DNA from: Rhodocyclaceae bacterium
Lineage (GTDB): Bacteria; Pseudomonadota; Gammaproteobacteria; Burkholderiales; Rhodocyclaceae
Reading direction: 5' to 3'
Assembly: GCA_030681195.1 (NCBI GenBank)
Contig: JAUXXJ010000037.1
Span: 1-37,889 of the forward strand
DNA: 37,889 bases
Below, in pieces: positions 30,109 through 37,889 of this stretch. Position numbers and translations under genes: made by a program. How positions within the stretch are numbered: the stretch's first letter is position 1; the number at the start of each line of letters is the position of its first letter. The notes below the pieces were generated by a model. That model saw only the letters and a list, made by a program, of their open reading frames with translations. It was not told the origin of the DNA and ran no database searches.

Positions 30109-31968
30109 TCAGGCGTTGCCGGTTAATTGGGCGTAAAGCAGGGGCAGGCGGTCGGGTAGTTCCTCGGGCTTGCGCACGATGGTGTAGCCCGCCGGGCCGA
30201 ACAGGTGCGGCAGGTAGCCGGCGCCCTCCTTGTCGATGGTGACGCAGAAGGGCTTGATGCCCGCCTCGCGGGCTTCAATCAGCGCCATGCGCGTGTCCTC
30301 GATGCCGTAGCGACCTTCGTAGAGGTCGATGTCGTGTGGCTTGCCGTCGGAGAGAATGAGTAGCAAACGGCGGTTGGCCGGCACCTTGTCGAGCAGTTGC
30401 GTGGCACGGCGCACGGCGGCGCCGATGCGCGTGTAGTAACCGGGCTTGAGGGCGGCGATGCGGCCCCGTGCCACGCTGTCGAGCGGGCGGTCGAAGGCCT
30501 TGATCTCATGAAAGCGCACGAAGCTGCGCTTCAGCGATGAGAAACCGTAGAAGGCGAACTGGTCGCCGGTCGAATTGAGCGCCTCGCCGAACAGCATCAG
30601 GCTGTCGCGAATCACGTCGATGACGCGCTGTTCGTTGTTGACATGGGCGTCGGTGGAAAGTGACAGATCGGCGAGGACCAGACAGGCGAGATCGCGCTCG
30701 GTCGGACGGTGGTTGAGGTAAGCGCCCGCGCCCGAAAATTGCCAGCCGGCCATGCGGTCGGCGGCGATGCGTACGCAGGCGTCGATGTCGATCTCGCTGC
30801 CGTCGGGCTGGGCTTTTTGCCAGCGCCGCACCGGGGCGAGGGCGGCGAACTGGCTCTTCAGTTTGCGTGCATGTCGGCGTAAGCGCTCGGGCAGCGGCTG
30901 CGGCTCGGCTTCGCGTGCCACCATGGGTTGCAAGCGACAGAAGTCGACTTTCATGGTACGGCGCTTCCAGTCCCATTCCGGCAGTGGAATACCGGGGCCG
31001 AGGGTGATGTCGTCCTCGGCGGCGGCCGGCAGGTCAAGATCGAAGCGTACCTTTGAGGCGACACGCTGTTCGCTTTCGGCCAGCGTCAGCTTGTCCATGT
31101 TCTCGGCCGCGCTGCCGGCATTTGGGTTGGGGTCGTCGTCCAGCGCGCGATTGACCTTGAGATATTCCGCCCACGAGAGAATGCTCTCAATGTGAAACAT
31201 CAGGAGCAGCGGCGCTTCGTTCTCCGGCATCTCGGCGCGCTCGGCTTCGTAGCGCTTGTTGAGCGCCTCTTGCTGCTCGGGTTGCACGTCACTCTCGGCT
31301 TCGTTGGGCGCGTGCTTGACGGCAGGTGTGGCCGCTGGCGGGGCGGGGTAGAGCCAAAGTGGCACTGGCTGAAGCGCTTTTGCCTTGGCGCGTGTGAGCG
31401 GCGGCAGCGTCGTCACGCTGCCCGGATCGGTCAGCGCCTGGCGGATGGTGATTTCCTGCGCGGCTTCGTCGGCGGGCATCTGTTCCGGCCCGATGCGTTC
31501 GGCCAGCGCCGCTGCGACCAGGCGGTCGTAACGGTCGCGCAGGCCGGGATAGCGTTGCAGCGTGATCCAGACGGCGAACTGGCTGCGCACGATCCAGTCG
31601 TGGCTGTAGCGATCGAGCGCCGGGCCGGCGCTGGCGGCCAGCGCGGCCAGCCACACATACAGATCGCGGTTAAAAGTCGGCGTTGGGAAGACGGCAATGC
31701 TCGGCGGCAGGCGCAGCGTTTCCATGTCCAGCGCCGCATGGGCAGCGCGTTCCTGCGTGCCGGCGATGCGTTGCAGAATCGTACGCCGGGCGCCGTGGCG
31801 ACTGTCGGCGGCCGTCGCGACGCGCAGACCGGGGTCTCCTCCCAGCGCGCGAAAAATCACGCCGAGCGTTTTCTCGATGTCCTTGAGCTGCACGGCGGCG
31901 TCCGGATGGTCGCGCCGTGCCGTTTGCGTGACCCAGCGATCCCAGATGCCGCCAATCCATTCTTCCAT
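30109..31968 (-). CDS. norD: NorD, von Willebrand A domain NO reductase activation protein
   Basis: This 619-residue cytosolic protein matches NorD. With the AAA+ ATPase NorQ it activates the NO reductase complex, probably by inserting non-heme iron. The C-terminal VWA domain shows a MIDAS (DLSLST near residue 435, later LSDGKPHD) followed by the family-typical DLYEGRYGIEDTRMALIEAREAGIKPFCVTID and a GYTIVRKPEELP tail. The N-terminal half is a long helical region with the LPPSIAVFPxxxxNRDLYVWLAALAA stretch (key residues only). The start ATG overlaps the stop of the upstream Fe-S gene by one base. Confidence 0.93.
   Translation of the reverse strand: MEEWIGGIWDRWVTQTARRDHPDAAVQLKDIEKTLGVIFRALGGDPGLRVATAADSRHGARRTILQRIAGTQERAAHAALDMETLRLPPSIAVFPTPTFNRDLYVWLAALAASAGPALDRYSHDWIVRSQFAVWITLQRYPGLRDRYDRLVAAALAERIGPEQMPADEAAQEITIRQALTDPGSVTTLPPLTRAKAKALQPVPLWLYPAPPAATPAVKHAPNEAESDVQPEQQEALNKRYEAERAEMPENEAPLLLMFHIESILSWAEYLKVNRALDDDPNPNAGSAAENMDKLTLAESEQRVASKVRFDLDLPAAAEDDITLGPGIPLPEWDWKRRTMKVDFCRLQPMVAREAEPQPLPERLRRHARKLKSQFAALAPVRRWQKAQPDGSEIDIDACVRIAADRMAGWQFSGAGAYLNHRPTERDLACLVLADLSLSTDAHVNNEQRVIDVIRDSLMLFGEALNSTGDQFAFYGFSSLKRSFVRFHEIKAFDRPLDSVARGRIAALKPGYYTRIGAAVRRATQLLDKVPANRRLLLILSDGKPHDIDLYEGRYGIEDTRMALIEAREAGIKPFCVTIDKEGAGYLPHLFGPAGYTIVRKPEELPDRLPLLYAQLTGNA
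31672..31695 (+). repeat. Partial match to the dispersed 24-bp element, inside norD
   Basis: The plus strand reads AAAAGTCGGCGTTGG then GAAGACGGC, 20 of 24 bases identical to consensus but in the opposite orientation to the other copies. It is read as AVFPTPTF in NorD. The FP in that stretch is expected in NorD, so chance similarity is possible. Confidence 0.3.
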
Positions 31969-32909
31969 TATTTTTTACCCGTCAAGCTCATGCGCGCCTC
32001 GTTGGTGCGTGCCTCTTCCCGGTCCACCCATTCGAGCAAGGTTTCTTTCTGCACCGTGCTGCAGGCGTCGACGCACTGGGCGCACTGGGTGCAGGTAAAC
32101 ATCTGGTGCTTGGGCACGCGCGGGCGCAGGCGCATCGGGCAGACGCCTTCGCAAGCGGCATAGCCCGGGCCGCTGGCGGCGTAGCAGGTGGCGCAATCGG
32201 CGGCGCGCGGGCGCTGGAAGCCGACCACCATGGCATCGCGATTGGCCATCCAGGCCACACTCTGGAACACCCCGACGGCGCAGCCAAAGCGGCAGAACAG
32301 GTGGCGCGCGAAGATGAATTCGAGGGTCAGAACAATCGTGCCGACACCGATGAAGGTGGCCTGATTTCGCGTCAGCGTCCCGGCGAACAGGTTGCCATAG
32401 ACCTCCGCTGGCGGTAGCAGGTAGGTGAGCAGGACGATGGCCCACAGCAGCGCGAAGGCGACGGTGAGCGGCAGGGTGACGATCCACCAGCGCGGATCGA
32501 CACGGAAGGTGCTGCCGTCGGGGTTGGTGGCGGGCAGAGGCTTTTTGTCCCACAGGCTTTGCTTGCCGGTGGCACGGCGCATCAGCGCGTTGATGGTTTC
32601 GACGACGGAAAAATGCGGGCATAGCCAGCCGCAGTAGAGACGGCCCCAGCGCCACGCGGCGGCGAGGAAAAGACCGGCGCCGGCGAAGATGGGCAGGAAC
32701 AGATGCAGAAGGATGTTGATGCTGGCCTGGGTGCCCGTAATTTTTCCGGCGAAGTAGTCGTCGAGTCCGAGCCGCCACTCGAAGCCGAGCAGGTAGGCGT
32801 GGCCGCGCGTCAGGTCGTAGCGCAACAGGTCAAACACCGGCGCGACGACGAACAGGACAAAGAAACCGATCTGCGTCCACAGCCGCAGCTGCTGGGTGCC
32901 CATTGTCAT
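31968..32909 (-). CDS. Polyferredoxin-type membrane Fe-S protein (NapH/CcoG-like)
   Basis: This is a membrane protein of about 313 residues with five or so helices and cysteine motifs of the NapH/NosR/CcoG group. CGWLCPH follows the second or third helix, CRFGCAVG follows a later helix, and CATC with CEGVCPM and a final CTQCAQCVDAC (the [4Fe-4S] cluster motif) lie in the C-terminal soluble part. Such proteins move electrons across the membrane or handle copper and iron during oxidase assembly. The ATG at 32909 is 1 base after the upstream stop; an ATG at 32945 inside the upstream gene is possible. It sits between norQ and norD, where it may supply electrons or metal for NO reductase; that is inference. 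Confidence 0.85.
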   Translation of the reverse strand: MTMGTQQLRLWTQIGFFVLFVVAPVFDLLRYDLTRGHAYLLGFEWRLGLDDYFAGKITGTQASINILLHLFLPIFAGAGLFLAAAWRWGRLYCGWLCPHFSVVETINALMRRATGKQSLWDKKPLPATNPDGSTFRVDPRWWIVTLPLTVAFALLWAIVLLTYLLPPAEVYGNLFAGTLTRNQATFIGVGTIVLTLEFIFARHLFCRFGCAVGVFQSVAWMANRDAMVVGFQRPRAADCATCYAASGPGYAACEGVCPMRLRPRVPKHQMFTCTQCAQCVDACSTVQKETLLEWVDREEARTNEARMSLTGKK

Positions 32910-32910
32910 G

Positions 32911-33294
32911 TCAGTCGCAGCGACGGCCGATCCAGGGATAGACATAGGGTTTGCCGGCCATTGCTTTGGAGAGTCCGACCATGCCGAGGATAATCAGCGT
33001 GGAGTGGATGCAGGTGAAATACATGATCACAATGACCCAGGTCCATTCCCAGTCCCAACCAAAGATCAGGAACAGGGCGGCATTCGCGCCGACAATCAAT
33101 ACACCGCCCCACAGACTGACGAAAAAGGTCTGGTCGAGGTGGCAGCGTGCCAGCGGGGGTGCGCTGTGACGGTGTTTGAACCACAGCCAGACAATCCCGA
33201 GGAAGGCCAGTCCCGGCGCCAGCATCAGATTGATCAGGTAGAGGGATTCGCCCATGACGGCCAGATCCTGGCCGGCGGCGCGCGGCTCGTCCAT
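32911..33294 (-). CDS. Unknown nor-cluster membrane protein, 127 residues
   Basis: I do not recognise a named family. There are three hydrophobic helices (about 19-38, 55-76 and 80-107) and several histidines near membrane ends (WFKHRHSAPPLARCHLDQ, TCIHST). The C-terminus is KPYVYPWIGRRCD. An internal ATG at 33255 (MGESLYL) is an alternative start. It starts 5 bases after the norQ stop and ends 1 base before the preferred Fe-S protein start, so it is embedded in the operon and likely serves NO reductase function or assembly. Confidence 0.8.
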   Translation of the reverse strand: MDEPRAAGQDLAVMGESLYLINLMLAPGLAFLGIVWLWFKHRHSAPPLARCHLDQTFFVSLWGGVLIVGANAALFLIFGWDWEWTWVIVIMYFTCIHSTLIILGMVGLSKAMAGKPYVYPWIGRRCD

Positions 33295-33299
33295 GGTGC

Positions 33300-34082
33300 C
33301 TATTTTCCGAAGGTGGCCAGCACGACTTCGTTGAGGGCGGCGGCGACTTCAAGGTCGTCGGTCAGCGCCTCGACCAGCGCGGCGCGGCAGGCTTCAATCG
33401 GGTCCATGCCGTCGCGGATCAGAATGGCCGCATAGACCAGCAGACGCGTGCTGGCGACTTCTTCGAGATCGACATCCTTCAGGGCGCGCAGGCTGTGGCC
33501 GATGTTGACCAGACGCTTGGCGGTCATTTCGTCGCAACCGGTTTCGCCGCGCAGGATGATTTCTTCCCGGTCACTGGCGGGGAAGTCGAAACGCAGGGCG
33601 AGGAAGCGCTGGCGCGTCGAGGGCTTCATGCCCTTGAGGAAGTTCTGGTAGCCGGGGTTGTAGCTCACCACCAGCATGAAGTTGTCGGGCGCGTGCAGTA
33701 CCTCGCCGGTACGGTCGATCGGCAGCACGCGGCGGTGGTCGGCGAGCGGGTGAATCACCACGGTGGTGTCCTTGCGCGCCTCGACCACCTCATCGAGATA
33801 GCAGATGCCGCCTTCGCGCACGGCGCGGGTCAGCGGGCCATCGGACCAGTAAGTGGCGCCATCGCCGATCAGATGGCGACCGACCAGATCGGCGGCGGTC
33901 AGGTCGTCGTGACAGGCGACGGTATAGAGCGGGAGATTGAGTTTGGCCGCCATGTAGGCGACGAAGCGCGTTTTGCCGACCCCTGTCGGCCCCTTGATCA
34001 GGACTGGCAGATGGTTGCGGTGGGCGTGTTCGAAGAGGTCGACTTCGTTACCGGAGACTTCGTAGAAGGGTAGTTCACTCAT
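33300..34082 (-). CDS. norQ: NorQ, AAA+ ATPase of NO reductase activation
   Basis: This 260-residue MoxR/CbbQ-type AAA+ ATPase has Walker A GPTGVGKT (residues 31-38), Walker B ICYLDEV (93-99), and the NorQ-typical TVACHDDLTAADLVGRHLIG and VVSYNPGYQNFLKGMKPSTRQRF stretches. The latter includes sensor 1 and the arginine-finger region. It remodels NorD-bound targets to activate NO reductase. The ATG at 34082 overlaps the upstream stop (ATGA) and fits the family N-terminus; a longer reading to 34157 is unlikely. Confidence 0.95.
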   Translation of the reverse strand: MSELPFYEVSGNEVDLFEHAHRNHLPVLIKGPTGVGKTRFVAYMAAKLNLPLYTVACHDDLTAADLVGRHLIGDGATYWSDGPLTRAVREGGICYLDEVVEARKDTTVVIHPLADHRRVLPIDRTGEVLHAPDNFMLVVSYNPGYQNFLKGMKPSTRQRFLALRFDFPASDREEIILRGETGCDEMTAKRLVNIGHSLRALKDVDLEEVASTRLLVYAAILIRDGMDPIEACRAALVEALTDDLEVAAALNEVVLATFGK

Positions 34083-34339
34083 TTCAGTCCCAGCCAATAG
34101 GCCAGCAAAATGACGGCGAGCGTCAGGAGGAGCCACCCTAGCACGAGGGCCCGCCACAAAACCTTGACGCGGCGCAAGGCCATGAAGTCATAAATGATCA
34201 GCCAGCCCTTGACGGCCGAAATCAGCAACACGGCAACCACCAGGCTGACGTCCATCGTCACGCTCTTGCCGATGAACCAGGTCAGGATGGTCGCCACCAT
34301 CAGGGCGACCCAGATGACATTAAGGAAATGTGCACTCAT
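34079..34339 (-). CDS. Small subunit IV-like membrane protein
   Basis: This 86-residue protein has three hydrophobic segments and a LLISAVKGWLIIYDFMALR stretch characteristic of prokaryotic cytochrome c oxidase subunit IV-like proteins. It is the partner of the subunit III-like protein encoded just upstream; their stop and start overlap (ATGA), and its own stop overlaps the norQ start in the same way. It is a distant relative of the protein at 29550-29828. Confidence 0.8.
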   Translation of the reverse strand: MSAHFLNVIWVALMVATILTWFIGKSVTMDVSLVVAVLLISAVKGWLIIYDFMALRRVKVLWRALVLGWLLLTLAVILLAYWLGLK

Positions 34340-34950
34340 CGCATCACATACACCAGGGGGAAGAGGATGATCCACACCAGGTCAACCATGTGCCAGTAGC
34401 TGGCCCCGGTTTCCATGCCGTGGTGGTCCTGTGCCGAATAGCCGCCGGCCATGGTTTTTTTCCAGATGATCAGCAGGATCGCCATGCCCAGCACCACGTG
34501 CATCGCATGGAACATCGTCAGCGCGAGGTAGAAGGTATAGAACAGGTTGGTTTCGAGATTGATGCCGGCGTCAAACTTGGCGCCATACTCGAAAAACTTG
34601 ACGATCAGAAAGCCGACACCGGTGAGGATGCCGGCCATTAGCCAGTGGGCGCTTTGGCGGCTGTGATTGCGCTTGATCGCGGCAATGGCGCGGGCAACAC
34701 ACCAACTGCCGGTGATCAGCAGTAGCGTGTTGAGCATGCCGGCATCGGCATCGAGCGTGCGCTGCATGTCGTTGAAGAGATCGAGATGCTTGAGGCGCGT
34801 AAAGGCATAGGCCGCGAACAGCACGAAGAAGGCCGACAGTTCGGCCAGAATGAAGACCCAGATGGCGAGGTCGCCGGGCGGGTACTCGTGATGTTTGTGG
34901 CCCTTGGCGTGGGACTCGTGGGGTGAGGGGGCTAATGCGTGGGTTGTCAT
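34336..34950 (-). CDS. Second NorE-like subunit III family protein
   Basis: This 204-residue inner membrane protein starts with a histidine-rich cytosolic stretch (SPHESHAKGHKHHEY), then has five helices with LAIWVFILAELSAFFVLFAAY, LTMFHAMHVVLGM and ASYWHMVDLVWIILFPLVYVMR. It belongs to the same short subunit III family as the protein at 28942-29547. It is the first gene of the norQ/norD operon and is preceded by an FNR-like promoter. No strong ribosome site is seen before its ATG. Confidence 0.88.
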   Translation of the reverse strand: MTTHALAPSPHESHAKGHKHHEYPPGDLAIWVFILAELSAFFVLFAAYAFTRLKHLDLFNDMQRTLDADAGMLNTLLLITGSWCVARAIAAIKRNHSRQSAHWLMAGILTGVGFLIVKFFEYGAKFDAGINLETNLFYTFYLALTMFHAMHVVLGMAILLIIWKKTMAGGYSAQDHHGMETGASYWHMVDLVWIILFPLVYVMR

Positions 34951-34977
34951 GATGGCAAAGAAAAATGATTCGCCGCC

Positions 34978-35020
34978 ATATTAGCCAGGGCTGATGTTTC
35001 TCCGCCTTGACCTGAAACAA
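34978..35020 (-). promoter_or_regulatory. FNR/Dnr-like promoter of the norQ-norD operon
   Basis: On the minus strand, TTGTT-TCAG-GTCAA (35020-35007) keeps the TTG and CAA ends and matches 8 of 10 fixed bases of TTGAT-N4-ATCAA. A TAATAT -10 hexamer follows (34983-34978). The box centre is about 42 bp before a start site near 34971, the class II position for FNR/Dnr activators. This leaves a leader of about 20 bases before the ATG. Confidence 0.55.
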
Positions 35021-35114
35021 GCGATGGGTGGGACGGCATACCCTGTGCCGTGCTGCCAGCGCTGACGCTGGTAATTGACTTGAGATGTGGTGGCATTTTT
35101 GCTACCTTTAGCTC

Positions 35115-35531
35115 ATGAGAATCGTGGTGGATACGAATGTTCTGGTGGGGGCGTGTATGGGTACGGGTGCGTCCGCAGCCGTGATTGAGGCGTGCATTCA
35201 CGGAAAAGGCATGCCGATCATGGGCAATGCACTGCTGAGCGAATATGAGGATGTTTTGAGTCGTGAGGCGCTGTTTGATGGCTATCGACTAACGCGAGCC
35301 GAGCGTTTCGAGTTGCTCGATATTTTTCTGGCGCATTGCCAGTGGCGCATGGTTTATTTCACCTGGCGACCCAATCTGCGCGATGAGGCGGATAACCACT
35401 TGGTGGAATTGGCCGTGGCCGGTGGCGCGGATGCTATCGTCACCCGCAATTTGCGTGACCTTGGCAGCATGGAACTACGCTTTCCGCAATTGAAAGTGCT
35501 GGCCCCCGAAGATTTTTTGAAGGAGATATGA
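35115..35531 (+). CDS. PIN-domain toxin (putative ribonuclease)
   Basis: This 138-residue protein matches the COG1569 type of PIN toxin. The acidic active-site residues are seen in VVDTNVLVGA (Asp7), LLSEYEDVL, and DEADNHLVELAVAGGADAIVTRNLRDL. These enzymes cleave RNA when freed from their antitoxin. The gene is directly followed by an RHH-type antitoxin gene whose ribosome site (AGGAGAT, 35521-35527) lies within the toxin's last codons. The toxin-first order is less common than antitoxin-first. Confidence 0.87.
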   Translation: MRIVVDTNVLVGACMGTGASAAVIEACIHGKGMPIMGNALLSEYEDVLSREALFDGYRLTRAERFELLDIFLAHCQWRMVYFTWRPNLRDEADNHLVELAVAGGADAIVTRNLRDLGSMELRFPQLKVLAPEDFLKEI

Positions 35532-35532
35532 A

Positions 35533-35763
35533 ATGGCAGCGCTCACAGTTCGCTTACCCGACGAGAAACACGCCCGACTCAAGGCGCTTGCGAAAAGCCG
35601 GGGTACACCGCTTAACCGTTTGATCGATGAAATGACCACGGCCATGCTGGCGGAGTTCGATGCTGAAACACGCTTTCGGATCCGTGCCGCACGCGGCGCG
35701 GGCAAAGAAAAGCGTGGGCTTGAACTGCTGGCCAAGGCCCAAGGGAAAACCGTCAGCGAGTGA
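35533..35763 (+). CDS. Ribbon-helix-helix antitoxin
   Basis: This 76-residue protein has an N-terminal ribbon-helix-helix (MAALTVRLPDEKHARLKALAK, then TPLNRLIDEMTTAML), as in Arc/CopG-type DNA-binding antitoxins. A basic helical tail (RAARGAGKEKRGLELLAKAQG) probably wraps the toxin. It begins 1 base after the toxin stop. It is expected to neutralise the PIN protein and repress the pair's own promoter. Confidence 0.85.
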   Translation: MAALTVRLPDEKHARLKALAKSRGTPLNRLIDEMTTAMLAEFDAETRFRIRAARGAGKEKRGLELLAKAQGKTVSE

Positions 35764-35869
35764 GTCGGTTTGAGTTACCTGAAACACGCCTACAAATCGC
35801 CTCAAAACGGCACGCTGGCCGACCGCCATACCTTACAGTCCGCCTTCATCGGCAATATGCACCAACTTC

Positions 35870-35893
35870 GCCGTCCCGCCAGCGCCGACTTTT
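35870..35893 (-). repeat. Dispersed 24-bp element, copy after the chemoreceptor gene
   Basis: This is a perfect consensus copy, 16 bases past the stop of the minus-strand chemoreceptor gene, in the 146-bp convergent gap with the antitoxin gene. Confidence 0.8.
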
Positions 35894-35909
35894 CGGATTA
35901 CATCCTGGA

Positions 35910-37532
35910 TTACACCTGGAAGCGTCCGATGGCTCGATTGGTTTCCATGGCGAGGCCTTTCAGTTGCACGGCGGTGGCGGCGGCTTCCTGCGTGGCCGCG
36001 CTGTTTTCTTCGGACATTTGCGCAATCTTGTCGACGTTGATGGCGATCTCGTTGCTGGCTACGCTTTGCTCCTTGAGGGCATAGGCGATTTCGTTGACCG
36101 AGGCGGCGACGCGCTGTGCGCCGTTGCTGATGGCGGTCATCGATTCGCCGGCATGCTGCGCCTTGGCAACCCCTGCGGAAACCCGCGTCACCGCTTCATT
36201 CATGGTGTCTACCGCCGTCAGGGCATTGCCTTGTACCGCGTCGATCATGGCGCTGATTTCGGTGGTGGCCTGCGAGGTGCGTTCGGCCAGCTTCCTGACT
36301 TCGTCGGCGACCACGGCAAAACCACGGCCCTGTTCGCCTGCGCGCGCCGCTTCAATGGCGGCGTTGAGTGCCAGCAGGTTGGTTTGATCGGCCACATCCT
36401 TGATGACCTGAACGATGGCAGAGATGCGGTTGGAACTGTCGCCTACCGCCTGAATGGTTTGGGCAGCGGTGCCGACGCTTTTCGAGATGAGTTCCATCTC
36501 GGTGATGGTTTCGCGAATGATCCGGTCGCCCTGCGCGGAGAGGTCGCCGGTCTCCGACGTCACCCGGCGCGATTCATTGGAACTGTCGGATACCTGGGTG
36601 ATGCTTGCCGTCATTTGTTCGACGGCGGCCGCCATGCTGGAGGCAGCATCGCTCTGGTGTTCCGAGCTGCGGGCAATTTGTTCGGCGCCGCTGGCCAGTT
36701 GCTCCGCCGCAGAAGCGACACCCTTGGCATTCTGCTGGAGTTCGGCCAGCGTGCTGCGCAGGCCGTTCTGCATTTTGCGGGCAGCCGCCATCAGGCTGTG
36801 TGTATCGCCCGGCTTGACGGGCACTTCGGCGGTCAGGTCGCCCGCAGCAATCTTTTCAAAGACAGCACAGGCTGCTTCCGGCTCGCCGCCGAGCGGGCGG
36901 GTGACGGAACGGATGATCCAGGTGGCACAGAAGAATGCCAGCACGATGGCGGCGAGCAGGGCAATGATGATCACGGTTCGTGCCAACACGTAGGTGTCGT
37001 GGCCTTCCTCGCCCGATTTATCGAGCAGTTCGCCTTGCAGCTTGATTAGCTTGTTCATTGCCCCCAGGAGGTTGTCCAGTGCGGGCGTGACCTCGGCGGC
37101 CATGCGTCGGGAGGCTTCATCCCGGTCACCGGCTTCCAGCAGCTTACCGACATTCTGGAACGCGGCGACATAGAGCTTGCGCTGCTCACGTACTTGGGTC
37201 AGCGCTGCCTTGCCTTCGGGCAGATAGAGGAGGCCGTCCAGTGCGTCGAGTTTCTGCGTGATGGCGCTGACATTGGCGGCAATCCGCTGTCGCACCGGGG
37301 CGGGGTCATTCACATGAAAGAGCAGAAAGGTTTCGCGCGCATTGGCGTTCATCAGGTCGATGGCCTCATTGGCCAGCACGGTCTTTTTCCAGTCCTTCGT
37401 CACAATGCGGTCGAGCATGTCATTGACGGCGCCGAGGCGACTCAGGCCGAGCATGCCGATGATCAGCATCAGAATCAGGAAAAGACCGAATCCCAGTGAG
37501 AGACGTTTTGCGATTGTCAGTTGTCCGTTCAT
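35910..37532 (-). CDS. Methyl-accepting chemotaxis protein
   Basis: This 540-residue chemoreceptor has a first membrane helix (about 11-31), a periplasmic four-helix-bundle sensor (about 32-185), a second helix (186-206), a HAMP domain ([28 protein letters not shown]) and a long cytoplasmic signalling coiled-coil. The conserved tip [27 protein letters not shown] is intact. It ends without the NWETF-type pentapeptide. The ligand is not predictable. The ATG at 37532 has an AAGGA site 6 bases upstream and is preferred over 37565. It is separated from norB by a terminator. Confidence 0.94.
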   Translation of the reverse strand: MNGQLTIAKRLSLGFGLFLILMLIIGMLGLSRLGAVNDMLDRIVTKDWKKTVLANEAIDLMNANARETFLLFHVNDPAPVRQRIAANVSAITQKLDALDGLLYLPEGKAALTQVREQRKLYVAAFQNVGKLLEAGDRDEASRRMAAEVTPALDNLLGAMNKLIKLQGELLDKSGEEGHDTYVLARTVIIIALLAAIVLAFFCATWIIRSVTRPLGGEPEAACAVFEKIAAGDLTAEVPVKPGDTHSLMAAARKMQNGLRSTLAELQQNAKGVASAAEQLASGAEQIARSSEHQSDAASSMAAAVEQMTASITQVSDSSNESRRVTSETGDLSAQGDRIIRETITEMELISKSVGTAAQTIQAVGDSSNRISAIVQVIKDVADQTNLLALNAAIEAARAGEQGRGFAVVADEVRKLAERTSQATTEISAMIDAVQGNALTAVDTMNEAVTRVSAGVAKAQHAGESMTAISNGAQRVAASVNEIAYALKEQSVASNEIAINVDKIAQMSEENSAATQEAAATAVQLKGLAMETNRAIGRFQV

Positions 37533-37571
37533 TTCAAATCCTTCGGTGGTGAATGTCCGCGCCAATTAAAA

Positions 37572-37602
37572 AAAACCGGCGCTCCATTCGGGCGCCGGTT
37601 TT
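37572..37602 (-). terminator. Rho-independent terminator after norB
   Basis: A perfect 11-bp inverted repeat (AAAACCGGCGC and GCGCCGGTTTT) flanks a 9-base loop. Read on the minus strand, the stem is followed by a run of T residues. It lies 20 bases after the norB stop and 40 before the chemoreceptor start, so it should end norB transcripts. Confidence 0.9.
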
Positions 37603-37622
37603 GATTGCAGCATGGATTTACT

Positions 37623-37889
<267 letters not shown>

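Noticed and set aside
35047..35070. Degenerate copy of the 24-bp element upstream of the PIN gene
   Set aside because: Only about 18 of 24 bases agree and the A-rich end is missing, so it is not listed as a repeat.
35760..37049. Plus-strand 429-residue frame opposite the chemoreceptor
   Set aside because: The chemoreceptor signalling domain on the minus strand is certain; the plus frame is a shadow.

Overview
The window looks like a chromosomal stretch of a denitrifying betaproteobacterium, most likely of the Rhodocyclales. I base this on the bamE-dapB-carA-carB-greA block divergent from fur, on nitric oxide reductase genes with NorD/NorQ, on the density of signalling proteins and on the high G+C content. 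The species is inferred, not proven. No rRNA, tRNA, insertion sequence, prophage or CRISPR array is visible.

Layout. (1) Positions 1-7274, minus strand: one uninterrupted reading frame encoding the first ~2,424 residues of a giant protein made of about 50 tandem glycine/aspartate-rich repeats; its end lies left of the window. (2) 7536-14164: a housekeeping block, with bamE, dapB, carA, carB and greA on the minus strand and fur divergent on plus. (3) 14211-19978: a STAS protein on plus, then a compact minus-strand run reading right to left: HlyD-type adaptor, FtsX-type permease, ABC ATPase, DUF2249, HPP family, thioredoxin-like and UbiA-family prenyltransferase. (4) 20155-26653: a small orphan gene on plus, then a minus-strand run of cytochrome c'-like protein, FadL-type porin, DUF2892 protein, Tll0287-like heme protein and a 1,076-residue GGDEF-EAL protein. 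An OmpR/EnvZ-type two-component system (26800-28880) faces this run. (5) 28942-37889: nitric oxide reductase accessory genes. A subunit III/IV-like pair on plus converges on a minus-strand operon (second subunit III/IV-like pair, NorQ, an unknown membrane protein, a polyferredoxin-type Fe-S protein, NorD, a small unknown membrane protein). Further right are a PIN toxin with an RHH antitoxin, a chemoreceptor, and the C-terminus of what is most likely NorB at the right edge.

How the parts fit. NorB reduces NO; NorD/NorQ are its usual maturation factors; the subunit III/IV-like proteins resemble NorE/NorF. FNR-like boxes placed about 41.5 bp upstream of predicted start sites precede both the norQ/norD operon and the HlyD-ABC-DUF2249-HPP run, which suggests that both respond to low oxygen or NO. 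The two-component pair shares an intergenic region with the cytochrome/porin operon, and that region carries tandem 10-bp OmpR-like half-sites.

The most unexpected signal is a 24-bp dispersed sequence found in six close copies, all in one orientation. Four lie directly after minus-strand stop codons, one is in an intergenic region, and one is embedded in frame inside carB. It is not explained by any annotated gene.
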